From assembly GCF_900091705.1 (NCBI RefSeq), contig NZ_LT594785.1, forward strand, positions 2,470,918 to 2,534,917: DNA of 64,000 nt, read 5' to 3'. Below, one piece after another: positions 1 through 8,562 of the stretch. The position numbers and the translations under genes are program-made. Source of the DNA: Clostridium mediterraneense (lineage in GTDB: Bacteria; Bacillota; Clostridia; Clostridiales; Clostridiaceae). The notes under the pieces were generated by a model. That model was given only the letters and a program-made list of their open reading frames with translations, was not told the DNA's origin and ran no database searches. How positions within the stretch are numbered: the first letter of the stretch is position 1; each line of letters opens with the position of its first letter.

Positions 1-1904
1 GTTGATGGCCCATTATTCATCCATAATCCTATTGGTGATGTTACTGTTATTTGTCCTAATACTTTAGTAGTACTTCCTTTTTGATCTTGTTTTTGTGGAG
101 TACTTCCTTTCTTACTTGGATTTGATGGTTTTTGTTGATTACTTGCTGGTATAAACTTAGAATATGGTGCTCCACCGATCCATCCTGTTTGACCTTTATA
201 ACTTACTTTATACCAACCTGTTGAACTTTTTTCTGTTGTATGAAGTTTAGTTCCATTAGGTATAATTAATATATTTCCATCATTAACAAATGGCTTTTTA
301 TTCATATATAATCCAGATCCTGCTGTAATTTGTACAGTTCCATTAACACTTGTTGTTGTAAAAGTCTTATTATTTACTTGTTTTTGTGATGGAGCTTGAT
401 TTTGTTGATTTAATCCTGTTGTATATTCTCCATCTATCCAACCTGTTTGTCCATTATATTGAATTTCATACCATCCATTCTTTTGTCCAATTACATTTAC
501 TGTAGTATTATAATTTAAGCATACTATATTTCCACTAGTTGTTGATGGCCCGTTATTCATCCATAATCCTATTGGTGATGTTACTGTTACTTGTCCTAAA
601 ACCTTAGAATTATTATTTGATGATGTATTTCCAGTTGAACCTGATTGAGAAGGTGTTAATTCATTTGTATCTTCTGCATATATCCATCCATAATTTCCAT
701 TGTAATAAACTTTATACCAACCATTATTATTTTGAGCAAATACTTGTAATGTTGTATCATAAGGTATTGTTGTTATAGCACCTGAATCAAATGATGGACT
801 ATAATTTAAATCTAATCCTTCAAGTGCAGTAGTAGTTGTAGTTCCTATATAATTAGAACTTCCAGAAATATTTTGGCTTTGTACAACTTTATTATTATTT
901 TCTTGTGCATTTGCTAATACTGTTGTGTATTGTCCATCTACCCAACCTGTTTGTCCATTATAATAAACTTCATACCAACCATTCTTTTGTGCTATAACAT
1001 TTAATATTATATTATCTCCAATACATTGTAATTGATTACTGTGTATACTTGGTGCACTATTCATCCATAAACCTACTGGTGATTGTACTGCTACTCTACC
1101 TATAAACTTTTCACTTGCTGCATTTTGTACTGTTTTGCCTGTATAATTACCTGTATATTTCCAATAGCATGTTGCTTGATATTGATTATTCCATCCATCA
1201 CTTGCATTTGCTGATTGACCATCTAAATTTCTATTTCTATAACTTTGACCTGAAACATAAGCTTCGTCTCCCATTACATAAGCAATACCTTTTGCTTTAT
1301 CCTTCCATCCCATAAATAAGAATGTATGATATGGTCCTGCAAAACAGATATCACCCTTTTGAATGTAATTAAAGTCTGTTTCTCTTTGCCATCCATTATT
1401 GCCTAAAAACCTTTCTAAATCTAAAGTATATCCTATACTATCTGGTACTGGAACTCCAATGGCTCTTAAAGCAGATGATTGGAAGAATACACATGTATCT
1501 TCTGGATTTCCTCCATGAAGTGTTATAGCTTCATCCATAGCTGCATTTTGATTAGCAGGTACACTTTCATATTCATATAATTTCTTATTTAAAGGTGACG
1601 CAAATCCATTTGGATTAAAATTAGGATCAGCTGCAAATCCATTATCTTGTTGAGGTATACCTATAAATGCTGTAGTTATTCCAACTTTATACTTAGTAGC
1701 ATTAGTATTACTGTTAGAGTTAGAATTACTATTGCTATTAGCATTATTGTTATTGTTGTTTTCGTGATTTGAAAGTAATATTACATTTTTAACATTATTA
1801 TGATTAATATTTTTATGTATATTGGAGTTTGCTGCACTACCAGCTCCAACTGTTGCTCCTATAGCTGCTATACTTATTAAACTAGTTAAAAATTTTCTAT
1901 TCAT
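1..1904 (-). CDS. Secreted SH3b-repeat protein with papain-like N-terminal domain (C-terminus cut by window edge)
   Basis: The start is ATG at 1904 behind GGAGGAAAGG, and 634 codons are visible with no stop before base 1. Residues 1-25 form a signal peptide. An Asn/Ser-rich linker covers about 48-70. A region at about 75-240 has Cys138 (EDTCVFF), His193 (GPYHTFLF) and a following MGDEA, an order like NlpC/P60 or CHAP cysteine peptidases. After it come at least five SH3b modules of about 60-75 residues, each ending in a GW(V/I)-type motif, separated by Ser/Asn/Gln linkers. It probably acts outside the cell on peptidoglycan, with the SH3b modules binding the wall. The fold and catalytic role are inferred from residue order; a toxin-like or scaffold role is possible. 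It is a single-gene unit with its own promoter. Confidence 0.85.
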   Translation of the reverse strand, partial: MNRKFLTSLISIAAIGATVGAGSAANSNIHKNINHNNVKNVILLSNHENNNNNNANSNSNSNSNSNTNATKYKVGITTAFIGIPQQDNGFAADPNFNPNGFASPLNKKLYEYESVPANQNAAMDEAITLHGGNPEDTCVFFQSSALRAIGVPVPDSIGYTLDLERFLGNNGWQRETDFNYIQKGDICFAGPYHTFLFMGWKDKAKGIAYVMGDEAYVSGQSYRNRNLDGQSANASDGWNNQYQATCYWKYTGNYTGKTVQNAASEKFIGRVAVQSPVGLWMNSAPSIHSNQLQCIGDNIILNVIAQKNGWYEVYYNGQTGWVDGQYTTVLANAQENNNKVVQSQNISGSSNYIGTTTTTALEGLDLNYSPSFDSGAITTIPYDTTLQVFAQNNNGWYKVYYNGNYGWIYAEDTNELTPSQSGSTGNTSSNNNSKVLGQVTVTSPIGLWMNNGPSTTSGNIVCLNYNTTVNVIGQKNGWYEIQYNGQTGWIDGEYTTGLNQQNQAPSQKQVNNKTFTTTSVNGTVQITAGSGLYMNKKPFVNDGNILIIPNGTKLHTTEKSSTGWYKVSYKGQTGWIGGAPYSKFIPASNQQKPSNPSKKGSTPQKQDQKGSTTKVLGQITVTSPIGLWMNNGPS

Positions 1905-1938
1905 TGTCCTTTCCTCCGTCTTTTGTAAATCTAAAATT

Positions 1939-1968
1939 ATTATATTTTAAAGCAATTATTTATATCAA
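1939..1968 (-). promoter_or_regulatory. Sigma-A-type promoter of the SH3b-repeat gene
   Basis: On the minus strand TTGATA (1963-1968) and TATAAT (1939-1944) are 18 bases apart, about 35 bases before the ATG at 1904. Called from the motif only. Confidence 0.5.
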
Positions 1969-2353
1969 ATTCCAAAATATATTAAAAAAGTTGCAATTTT
2001 CAGTAAATAATAAAATATTTTTTACAAAATAAGAGATTTATTCAACATCCATTTAACAATTAGGCTATATTCTGTATATATTTATCTTTTTCTGTAAAAA
2101 TACTAAATTTTATAAAAACCAAATTATTTATGTAAATATTTCAAAGTAAATGTTTTATAATTAATAATCTATTACGATTAAATTTCAATTTCTTTTAAAA
2201 TTAACAAATAAAAATCCTTATATAGAAATATATTCCTAAATTATTCAGTTGAAATATTACGATATTTATTAATTAAATTTTAGATACTCAATTATAATTT
2301 CAATAAACTATAAACTAGCTACTAAATATAAAGTCCTTTACTTTTTAAAAGCA
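1969..2353. other. AT-rich intergenic stretch, nothing recognised
   Basis: This lies between the promoter of the SH3b gene and the terminator of the flippase gene. No open frame with a ribosome site and no stable hairpin was seen. Confidence 0.5.
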
Positions 2354-2386
2354 AAAAAAGAGATGTCTTACTGACATCTCTTTTTT
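2354..2386 (-). terminator. Rho-independent terminator of the MviN-like flippase gene
   Basis: A 14-base stem (2354-2367 with 2373-2386) encloses a 5-base loop, with A/T runs on both flanks. It lies 15 bases past the stop at 2401. Confidence 0.85.
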
Positions 2387-2400
2387 CTTAATCTACAATA

Positions 2401-3999
2401 TTAAGCTAAATTTCTTATTAAGAATAATCTTCTTAATTTTGCTGGGAATATATCCATATCTTCTTTTGTTATTCCCTTTATTCTTACCATCACTTGTAAG
2501 TAAACTATAGCACCTATATATCCTGTTATCATAAGAGATATTACATTACCAATATATCCTGCTACAGATACTAGTGTCATTTGTAATCCTAGATTTATAA
2601 AGTATACAACAATTCCCATAATTACTGCAGCAATTGTTGGTTTTACTATACTCTTTAATGTTGATTCTCTAGCTTGCATATGCTTTTCTATTATAAACAT
2701 ATTTATAACCATAGCTACAAAGTTTGAAACTAAAAGCCCAATTATTGCACCATATATATTTATAACTGATATTCTTATAAATATATAACTACAAATAACT
2801 CTTATAGCAACACTTATAAATGAAGTTACCGCTCCTTCAGTTACCTTACCTAAACTATTAAGCATTGTGTTACTTAATTGGTAAATTGCTGAGAATATAA
2901 ATACATAAGCTCCATAAAGCATAATCTTTGATCCACCCATTTGGCTAGTTCCAAATATAGCTCTAAATACTGATGAACTTAATACTGATAATCCTATTGC
3001 TGAAGGTAAAGCTATTATAAATCCTATTTTAACAAGCTTATTTATAGCTACTCTAAGATTTGTCTTATCTTCAGAAACATTTTCTCTAGCTATTAATGGG
3101 AATACTGAAAGTGCAAGTGAACTTATAATAATCATTGGAACATTTATAAGTTGCATATACTTACCAAAGTCTCCATATAATCCACTGACTTTTGCTTCAC
3201 TATATCCAATACTTCTTAATGAATTATTTATAACTGCTTGATCTATTAGGTTACTTCCTGCATAAAGTATTAATGCTGATATTAGAAGAGGTACTGAATA
3301 TTTAAATATATAAGAAACTATATATTTATTATGATGTTTTCTTGGTAAGGATTTTACTCCTCTTCTACCTCTTATATCTATAATATATTTATATTTTAAG
3401 TATATTAATGAAGCTAAAGCACCTATTGCTGTACCTATTGCCCCACCAGCAACCCCTAGTCCAAGACTATGTTTCATAAATATGTATGAAAATACTAAAC
3501 TACAAATAGTATTAAGTACTTGTTCTATAAATTGTGATATTCCAAGAGGAACTAAATTATTTCTTCCTTGAAAATATCCTCTATATGCGCTACCTATAGC
3601 TGTAATAATTATAGCAGGTGCTAAAAATAGAATAGCTAAATAACTATTATTAAATCCTGTGAAATCAACTATTGGTTTTGTTAGAACTACTAATAACACT
3701 GTCATTATTAATCCCATTACAAAAAGAAAGTTTCTTCCCATTTTAAAACTTGCCATAGCATCTTTTTCATGACCACTTTGACTATATTCTGAAATAAGTT
3801 TTGGTATAGCACTTGATGATCCTGCTATAGTAACCATATAAACAAATGTATATACATTATATGCTGAATAATAATTTCCATATCCTATTCCACCTATATT
3901 TCTAATTAATAGTGGAATATAAATTAATGATAATATCTTTGAGAGTATATTAGTAAATGTAAGTACTAAAACTCCCTTCGATGCACTCTTAACGTTAAT
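2401..3999 (-). CDS. MviN/SpoVB-family polysaccharide flippase with a probable ATT start
   Basis: This MATE/MVF-type multi-pass membrane protein (about 14 predicted helices) belongs to the family that flips lipid-linked oligosaccharides. The first in-frame ATG (3837) would remove the first helix and has no ribosome site. Reading on upstream, homology-like sequence continues (KGVLVLTFTNILSKILSLIY) to an in-frame stop just before AGAGGAGG. No ATG, GTG or TTG lies in between. ATT at 3999, 7 bases after AGGAGG, is the only well-placed codon and gives 532 residues. The gene has its own promoter (4121-4149) and terminator, so it is a monocistron beside, but outside, the capsule operon. Its lipid-linked substrate is unknown. 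The family call is secure; the ATT start is an inference. Confidence 0.85.
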   Translation of the reverse strand: MNVKSASKGVLVLTFTNILSKILSLIYIPLLIRNIGGIGYGNYYSAYNVYTFVYMVTIAGSSSAIPKLISEYSQSGHEKDAMASFKMGRNFLFVMGLIMTVLLVVLTKPIVDFTGFNNSYLAILFLAPAIIITAIGSAYRGYFQGRNNLVPLGISQFIEQVLNTICSLVFSYIFMKHSLGLGVAGGAIGTAIGALASLIYLKYKYIIDIRGRRGVKSLPRKHHNKYIVSYIFKYSVPLLISALILYAGSNLIDQAVINNSLRSIGYSEAKVSGLYGDFGKYMQLINVPMIIISSLALSVFPLIARENVSEDKTNLRVAINKLVKIGFIIALPSAIGLSVLSSSVFRAIFGTSQMGGSKIMLYGAYVFIFSAIYQLSNTMLNSLGKVTEGAVTSFISVAIRVICSYIFIRISVINIYGAIIGLLVSNFVAMVINMFIIEKHMQARESTLKSIVKPTIAAVIMGIVVYFINLGLQMTLVSVAGYIGNVISLMITGYIGAIVYLQVMVRIKGITKEDMDIFPAKLRRLFLIRNLA

Positions 4000-4012
4000 A
4001 GAAATTCCTCCT
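3997..4012 (-). promoter_or_regulatory. Ribosome binding site and ATT initiation codon of the flippase
   Basis: AGGAGG (4007-4012) is followed by a 7-base spacer and ATT (3999-3997). The upstream frame is closed by TAA right before the Shine-Dalgarno sequence, so translation must begin at or after this point. Confidence 0.55.
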
Positions 4013-4120
4013 CTTTAGGTATGTTCCCTCTTTTGTTTTAATTTTCTTCTTTGAAAACAGCTTTACAAAACATACTTTATTTACAAAATTTACACTTTGT
4101 ACAACTCTTCTCAAAACTTT

Positions 4121-4149
4121 ATATTAAATACTTTTACCTTAGTTGTCAA
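4121..4149 (-). promoter_or_regulatory. Near-consensus sigma-A promoter of the flippase
   Basis: On the minus strand TTGACA (4144-4149) and TAATAT (4121-4126) are 17 bases apart. Transcription would start near 4114, giving a leader of about 115 bases with several TGTAAA-like repeats. Confidence 0.75.
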
Positions 4150-4233
4150 TTCTTAAACTTTGACTACTTAAGAATATATCTTCTTATTTTAATCTTTCCC
4201 ATTATTTATATCTTTATATCAAGCAAAACAAAA

Positions 4234-4265
4234 AAGGACATACTAAAATAATTTAGTATATCCTT
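4234..4265 (-). terminator. Terminator of the Rep_3-like gene
   Basis: A 14-base stem with one mismatch (4234-4247 with 4252-4265) has a 4-base loop. The A-run before it becomes a U-run on the minus strand. It lies 22 bases after the stop at 4288. Confidence 0.75.
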
Positions 4266-4287
4266 AATATAAAAATATAAATCTTAA

Positions 4288-4992
4288 TTAAAATAAAATA
4301 TCTGAAATATCTATTTTATCTAATCCTAAAGCTTCATTTTTAAAATTAGGATTTTGATGTGCTTGTATATATAAACCTATAGTTTTTTTATCCTGCTTCT
4401 TTTCTGTAAAAGTAAAGTATATATCACTACTTTCTTTAAATTCATTTTCTGTATAAAGTATAACCTTCCGTTTTAAATCAGCATATAATTTATATCTTTC
4501 TCTTAAATCAAAAGCTTCTCTTAAATAATCTATAGAAACATAATATTCTTTTTCTAAATCTAACTCTTTTAAAAGAGAATATATCTTCCATGAATACTTT
4601 CCTTTTAAGTTTAAAATCCTACTTGCATTATATTTTTCAAAAACCAACTTTATTTTTTCAAATAAGCCTTCAATGGCCTCTTCATATTTTATATTAACAA
4701 AATCATATTTCTCATTAATTTCTATAGAAGAAATTATACTTAGATATAATATACTCCCCGCAGAAGTTGTCACTGTTAAAACTCTCTTACTAAAATCCTT
4801 TAAAACTTTCACTAATTTCTCATTATCTAAATCTAAAGCTTTGCTTAATTTACTTAATTTAAATTTTATAAAATTCTCTTCTACATTTACAAATCGTACA
4901 AATATCTTTAAAAGTTTTTCTTCATCCTTACTTAAAGTTAAGGAATTTTCTATAGAAAAACTAGGTATATCAAAAGAAATCTCATTTTTCAT
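4288..4992 (-). CDS. Rep_3-superfamily (RepB-like) replication initiator homologue
   Basis: The 234 residues show the two-winged-helix pattern of plasmid Rep_3 initiators. An N-terminal winged helix is followed at about 125-185 by a block with KGKYSWKIYSLLK, a predicted helix YLREAFDLRERYKLYADLKRKV, and a tail with FTFTEKKQDKKTIG. This matches the family order: Y-x-x-x-L-Y-E-L-L-K, then LR..L.....Y....LKR.V, then F...kK. Such proteins normally bind plasmid iterons. No iteron array was seen nearby, and the neighbours look chromosomal, so this may be a plasmid relic or a repurposed DNA-binding protein. It lies 40 bases downstream of the MFS gene and is probably co-transcribed with it. Confidence 0.6.
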   Translation of the reverse strand: MKNEISFDIPSFSIENSLTLSKDEEKLLKIFVRFVNVEENFIKFKLSKLSKALDLDNEKLVKVLKDFSKRVLTVTTSAGSILYLSIISSIEINEKYDFVNIKYEEAIEGLFEKIKLVFEKYNASRILNLKGKYSWKIYSLLKELDLEKEYYVSIDYLREAFDLRERYKLYADLKRKVILYTENEFKESSDIYFTFTEKKQDKKTIGLYIQAHQNPNFKNEALGLDKIDISDILF

Positions 4993-5032
4993 AAACTCTA
5001 CCTCATAAATAAATATAATCTTAATTATATCA

Positions 5033-6229
5033 TTAATTTAAAACTTGAGTTTTATTTTTTGATACTCCTAAAAGTGCTATACCTAAAGCTATAATACTTA
5101 AAATAAATATTATAATCAAAGCAATATTACTATGACTTTTCCAAAGCACTCCTGTTAAAACTGCTCCTAAAAAACTTCCTATATATATGAAAGCATTTAT
5201 AAACCCATTTACTGCTCCTGTAAATTCAGAATTAATCATTTGATTTACTACTGTTGGTATTAATGTTGATAAAATAGTATAACCTGTGAATATAAATATT
5301 GACTTAATTAATGAAACAAATATATTTCCATTTATAAATAATATTATTACTCCTATAAATAAGCTAGTACAAGATATTATAATAATTTGTTTTGCAAAGC
5401 CTTTTTTAACAAATTTCATAGAAATCTTCATAAACACTATAGCAAGTAAAACAGATGGAGTTAATACTTCCCAAAGTCTACTTTGACCTATAGTTTTATC
5501 TAAATGATTTGGAATTATAAAAAATCCAGACATTCCTATAAAAGGAGTTACAAAAGCTAATAAAATAAGCCCTATAAAAGATTTATTTGCTATTAAAGCT
5601 TTTAGATAAGCTTTAGTAGATTCAGTTTTAACTGATTCTTTTTTCTTTTCTATCTTTTGTGACTCATCTGATTTTAAAAATACTAAAACACTTAAAAAGA
5701 CTATACTTACAAGTATTGTTGAAGCTATATAAAGATCCTTTACATCTATAAAGCTAATAATTAGAGGTCCTCCCCCTAAAGCTAAAATATAAGCAATTCC
5801 TTGTACAGTTCCTATTAAACTCATAGAATCTGCTATTTTATCCTTTTCAACTTTTTGTGAAACCCAAGCATAAGCTGCTGATGTTATAGCTCCACTACCT
5901 TGCAATACCCTTGATAAAAGATACACATAAGCATTATTAGAAATACAAGCTAATAGTAAGCCTAAAATTAAAAGTCCAAGTCCAATTAAAATAACTTTCT
6001 TACTTCCTATTTTATCAGCTAAATTTCCAAAAGGTATTTGAAATATTCCCTGACTTAAACTAAAAATTCCTAAAGCAACTCCTCCAAGTGCTAAAGTTCC
6101 ATAAACTAAACTTTGTGTATAAGTAGAAACAAAAGGAACTATAATACTCATTGACAATTGACGAACTCCAAGAGCTATAGCAAGAACCAAAACAAAATTA
6201 AATTCCCTTGAAGATAATTTATTCTTCAT
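5033..6229 (-). CDS. MFS drug/metabolite exporter, 12 helices
   Basis: The 398-residue protein has the major facilitator pattern. Motif A, GNLADKIGSKKVILIGLGL, follows helix 2, and motif C-like glycines follow in helix 5. A charged central loop (QKIEKKKESVKTEST, about 190-205) separates the two six-helix halves. It is a polytopic inner-membrane, proton-driven antiporter; the substrate cannot be read from the sequence. ATG at 6229 has a GGAGAT ribosome site. An 11-base-arm inverted repeat at 6333-6362 lies about 100 bases upstream and may be its operator. It probably shares a transcript with the Rep_3-like gene. Confidence 0.85.
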   Translation of the reverse strand: MKNKLSSREFNFVLVLAIALGVRQLSMSIIVPFVSTYTQSLVYGTLALGGVALGIFSLSQGIFQIPFGNLADKIGSKKVILIGLGLLILGLLLACISNNAYVYLLSRVLQGSGAITSAAYAWVSQKVEKDKIADSMSLIGTVQGIAYILALGGGPLIISFIDVKDLYIASTILVSIVFLSVLVFLKSDESQKIEKKKESVKTESTKAYLKALIANKSFIGLILLAFVTPFIGMSGFFIIPNHLDKTIGQSRLWEVLTPSVLLAIVFMKISMKFVKKGFAKQIIIISCTSLFIGVIILFINGNIFVSLIKSIFIFTGYTILSTLIPTVVNQMINSEFTGAVNGFINAFIYIGSFLGAVLTGVLWKSHSNIALIIIFILSIIALGIALLGVSKNKTQVLN

Positions 6230-6332
6230 TTGATTTACATCTCCTTTAAAATAGTTTAGCTAAATAAATACTCAAAATACTATTTACCTAGCTCTACTAT
6301 GCCTTATCTAAAAATAATTCTACCCTCAATAT

Positions 6333-6362
6333 ATGACTATGTCAATTAATAGACATAGTCAT
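6333..6362. repeat. Long inverted repeat upstream of the MFS gene, candidate operator
   Basis: The arms ATGACTATGTC (6333-6343) and GACATAGTCAT (6352-6362) flank 8 AT-only bases. No T-run follows on either strand, which argues against a terminator. The form suits a dimeric repressor, but no regulator gene is adjacent. Confidence 0.55.
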
Positions 6363-6490
6363 TAAATGGTTATCCTTAATAGTTCCCTTATTTGCTATAC
6401 TACACGTTATAATATATTTTTTAGTAATAACTAAATATAATTCTTATAAATATAATTCACTATAATATAAAATAAAGTACAGTAAATAAA

Positions 6491-6515
6491 AAAGCTATCT
6501 AAAAAAGATAGCTTT
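6491..6515 (-). terminator. Terminator at the end of the capsule operon (after galE)
   Basis: A 10-base perfect stem (6491-6500 with 6506-6515) has a 5-base loop and a T-run in the minus direction. It lies 23 bases past the galE stop. Confidence 0.8.
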
Positions 6516-6537
6516 CTTTCATATATAAATATAATTT

Positions 6538-7548
6538 TTAATTATATCCTTTTGGATTTTTACTTTGCCAATTCCATGAATCTCTACACATATCATCAAG
6601 ATTTCTTGTAGCAAACCAACCAAGCTCTTCATTAGCTTTCTTTGGATCTGCATAACATACAGCTACATCTCCAGGTCTTCTATCAACTATTTTATATGGT
6701 AATGGACTACCACTCGCTTTAGAAAATGCTTCTACAAGTTCTAATACTGAATATCCATTTCCTGTTCCAAGATTATAAGTAACAAGTCCTGAGTTTTCAT
6801 TTAATTTATCTAAAGCTTTTATATGTCCAATAGCAAGGTCAACTACATGGATATAATCTCTTACTCCTGTACCATCCTTAGTATCATAATCATTTCCAAA
6901 TACACTAAGTTCTTTTAGTTCACCAATAGCAACCTTTGTTATATAAGGCATTAAATTATTTGGTATTCCACTTGGGTCTTCACCTATTAATCCACTTTCA
7001 TGAGCCCCAACTGGATTAAAGTATCTTAAAAGAGCTATATTCCAGCTACTATCTGATTTATATAAATCCCTTAAAATATCTTCTATCATAAGCTTTGTAG
7101 CTCCATAAGGATTAGTAGCTGAAAGCTCACATCCTTCATGTATAGGAATTATCTTACTTTGTCCATAAACAGTTGCTGATGAACTAAATACAAAATTCTT
7201 TACTCCAAACTTTCTCATAATTTGAAGTAATACTAATGTACTTGTTATATTATTGTGATAATATTCTAAAGGTTTTTGTGTTGATTCTCCAACAGCTTTA
7301 AAAGCCGCAAAATGAATTACTGAATCAATTTTATTTTCTTCAAAAACTTTTTCAACATCACTAGCATTAAGAAGATTGTATTTATAAAACTTAATTTCCT
7401 TACCTGTTATCTCCTTTATTCTATCCTTAACAAGTTCTTTACTATTACTAAGGTCATCTATAACTATTACATTATGTCCTTCATTTAAAAGTTCCACACA
7501 TGTATGGCTTCCTATATAACCCATTCCTCCAGTTACTAAAACGTTCAT
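6538..7548 (-). CDS. galE: UDP-glucose 4-epimerase
   Basis: This 336-residue extended SDR enzyme interconverts UDP-glucose and UDP-galactose in the cytoplasm and supplies activated galactose for surface polymers. The NAD-binding GGMGYIGSH is at residues 7-15. The catalytic Ser region (FSSSATVYG) precedes Tyr/Lys in YGATK. The family signature PYKIVDRRPGDVA lies near the C-terminus. Length is normal for bacterial GalE (about 330-340). It is the last gene of the capsule operon, about 110 bases after galU with a hairpin between them, so it may also be transcribed separately or at a lower level. Confidence 0.97.
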   Translation of the reverse strand: MNVLVTGGMGYIGSHTCVELLNEGHNVIVIDDLSNSKELVKDRIKEITGKEIKFYKYNLLNASDVEKVFEENKIDSVIHFAAFKAVGESTQKPLEYYHNNITSTLVLLQIMRKFGVKNFVFSSSATVYGQSKIIPIHEGCELSATNPYGATKLMIEDILRDLYKSDSSWNIALLRYFNPVGAHESGLIGEDPSGIPNNLMPYITKVAIGELKELSVFGNDYDTKDGTGVRDYIHVVDLAIGHIKALDKLNENSGLVTYNLGTGNGYSVLELVEAFSKASGSPLPYKIVDRRPGDVAVCYADPKKANEELGWFATRNLDDMCRDSWNWQSKNPKGYN

Positions 7549-7623
7549 ATTTTTCCCCTCTCTCTATTACAATTATAACTAATTTTATTGTATATCTATT
7601 TTTTCTTACTTATATTTGAATTA

Positions 7624-7652
7624 AGGAGTTATCTTAATTTAAGATAACTCCT
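7624..7652 (-). terminator. Hairpin between galU and galE, terminator or attenuating stem
   Basis: The 13-base stem (7624-7636 with 7640-7652) has a 3-base loop. The following minus-strand bases are only moderately T-rich, so partial read-through into galE is plausible. Confidence 0.6.
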
Positions 7653-7657
7653 ATTAA

Positions 7658-8530
7658 TTATTCCACTATAGTTTTTAAGTATTCTTTAAAACTATCTTTT
7701 AAATCATCTCTTCTTAAAGCATACTCTACTGTTGCTTTTAAAAATCCAAGTTTATCTCCAACATCATATCTCTTACCTTCAAAGTTATAAGCATACATAG
7801 CCTCATTGCCTATTAAAGTTAAAAGAGCATCTGTTAATTGAATTTCTCCACCTTTACCAGGCTTAGTGTTTTCTAATATTTCAAATATTGTTGGAGTTAT
7901 TATATATCTTCCAAGAATAGCTACGTTTGTTGGCGCCTCTTCTTTAGATGGTTTTTCTACAAGATTTCTTACCTTATAAACTCCATCTTCAATATGAACC
8001 CCATCAACTATTCCATATTTTGAAACATCTTCTTCTGGAACTGTTTGAACTCCAAGTACACTTGTATTGTACTCATCAAAACATTCAATTAATTGTTTTA
8101 AACAAGGTTTTTCATCATTATAAACAATATCATCACCTAAAAGTACAGCAAAAGGTTCATTACCAACGAAAGTTTTAGCACAGCTTATAGCATGACCAAG
8201 ACCTTTGGGCTCTTTTTGTCTTATAAAATGTATATCAACCATATCTGAGATTTCTCTTACCATTTGTAAAAGTTCAGTTTTACCTGATTGCTCAAGTTGC
8301 ATTTCAAGTTCTAATGATTTATCAAAATGATCTTCTATACACTTCTTACCTTTACCTGTAATTATAAGTATTTCTTCTATCCCTGAAGCAATAGCTTCTT
8401 CAATTATATATTGAATTGTTGGCTTATCAACTATTGGAAGCATTTCCTTTGGTTGAGCCTTTGTAGCTGGAAGAAATCTAGTTCCAAGACCAGCTGCTGG
8501 AATAATAGCTTTTCTTATTTTTTTCCCCAT
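7658..8530 (-). CDS. galU: UTP-glucose-1-phosphate uridylyltransferase
   Basis: The 290-residue nucleotidyltransferase makes UDP-glucose from UTP and glucose-1-phosphate. The N-terminal signature AAGLGTRFLPATKAQPKEML (about residues 12-31) holds the nucleotide-binding loop and the catalytic Lys. LLGDD and the EKP motif (VRNLVEKPSKEEAP) are also present. It matches GalU/GtaB over its whole normal length. It lies between the LCP protein and galE in the capsule operon. UDP-glucose is the substrate of the following galE product, so the pair supplies two sugar nucleotides. The start is supported by GGAGATTATT before ATG. Confidence 0.97.
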   Translation of the reverse strand: MGKKIRKAIIPAAGLGTRFLPATKAQPKEMLPIVDKPTIQYIIEEAIASGIEEILIITGKGKKCIEDHFDKSLELEMQLEQSGKTELLQMVREISDMVDIHFIRQKEPKGLGHAISCAKTFVGNEPFAVLLGDDIVYNDEKPCLKQLIECFDEYNTSVLGVQTVPEEDVSKYGIVDGVHIEDGVYKVRNLVEKPSKEEAPTNVAILGRYIITPTIFEILENTKPGKGGEIQLTDALLTLIGNEAMYAYNFEGKRYDVGDKLGFLKATVEYALRRDDLKDSFKEYLKTIVE

Positions 8531-8562
8531 AATAATCTCCTATCTCCTATTCTTAGATCACA

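Noticed and set aside
1115-1315. Plus-strand frame inside the SH3b-repeat gene
   Set aside because: Antisense shadow of a clear coding frame, no ribosome site, composition of random Leu/His/Tyr.
3838-3999. Flippase starting at ATG 3837
   Set aside because: It lacks a ribosome site and would lose the first helix, while the 54 codons upstream read as family-like sequence.
4051-4251. Plus-strand 66-codon frame over the flippase promoter
   Set aside because: No ribosome site, and it covers the promoter and terminator of minus-strand genes.
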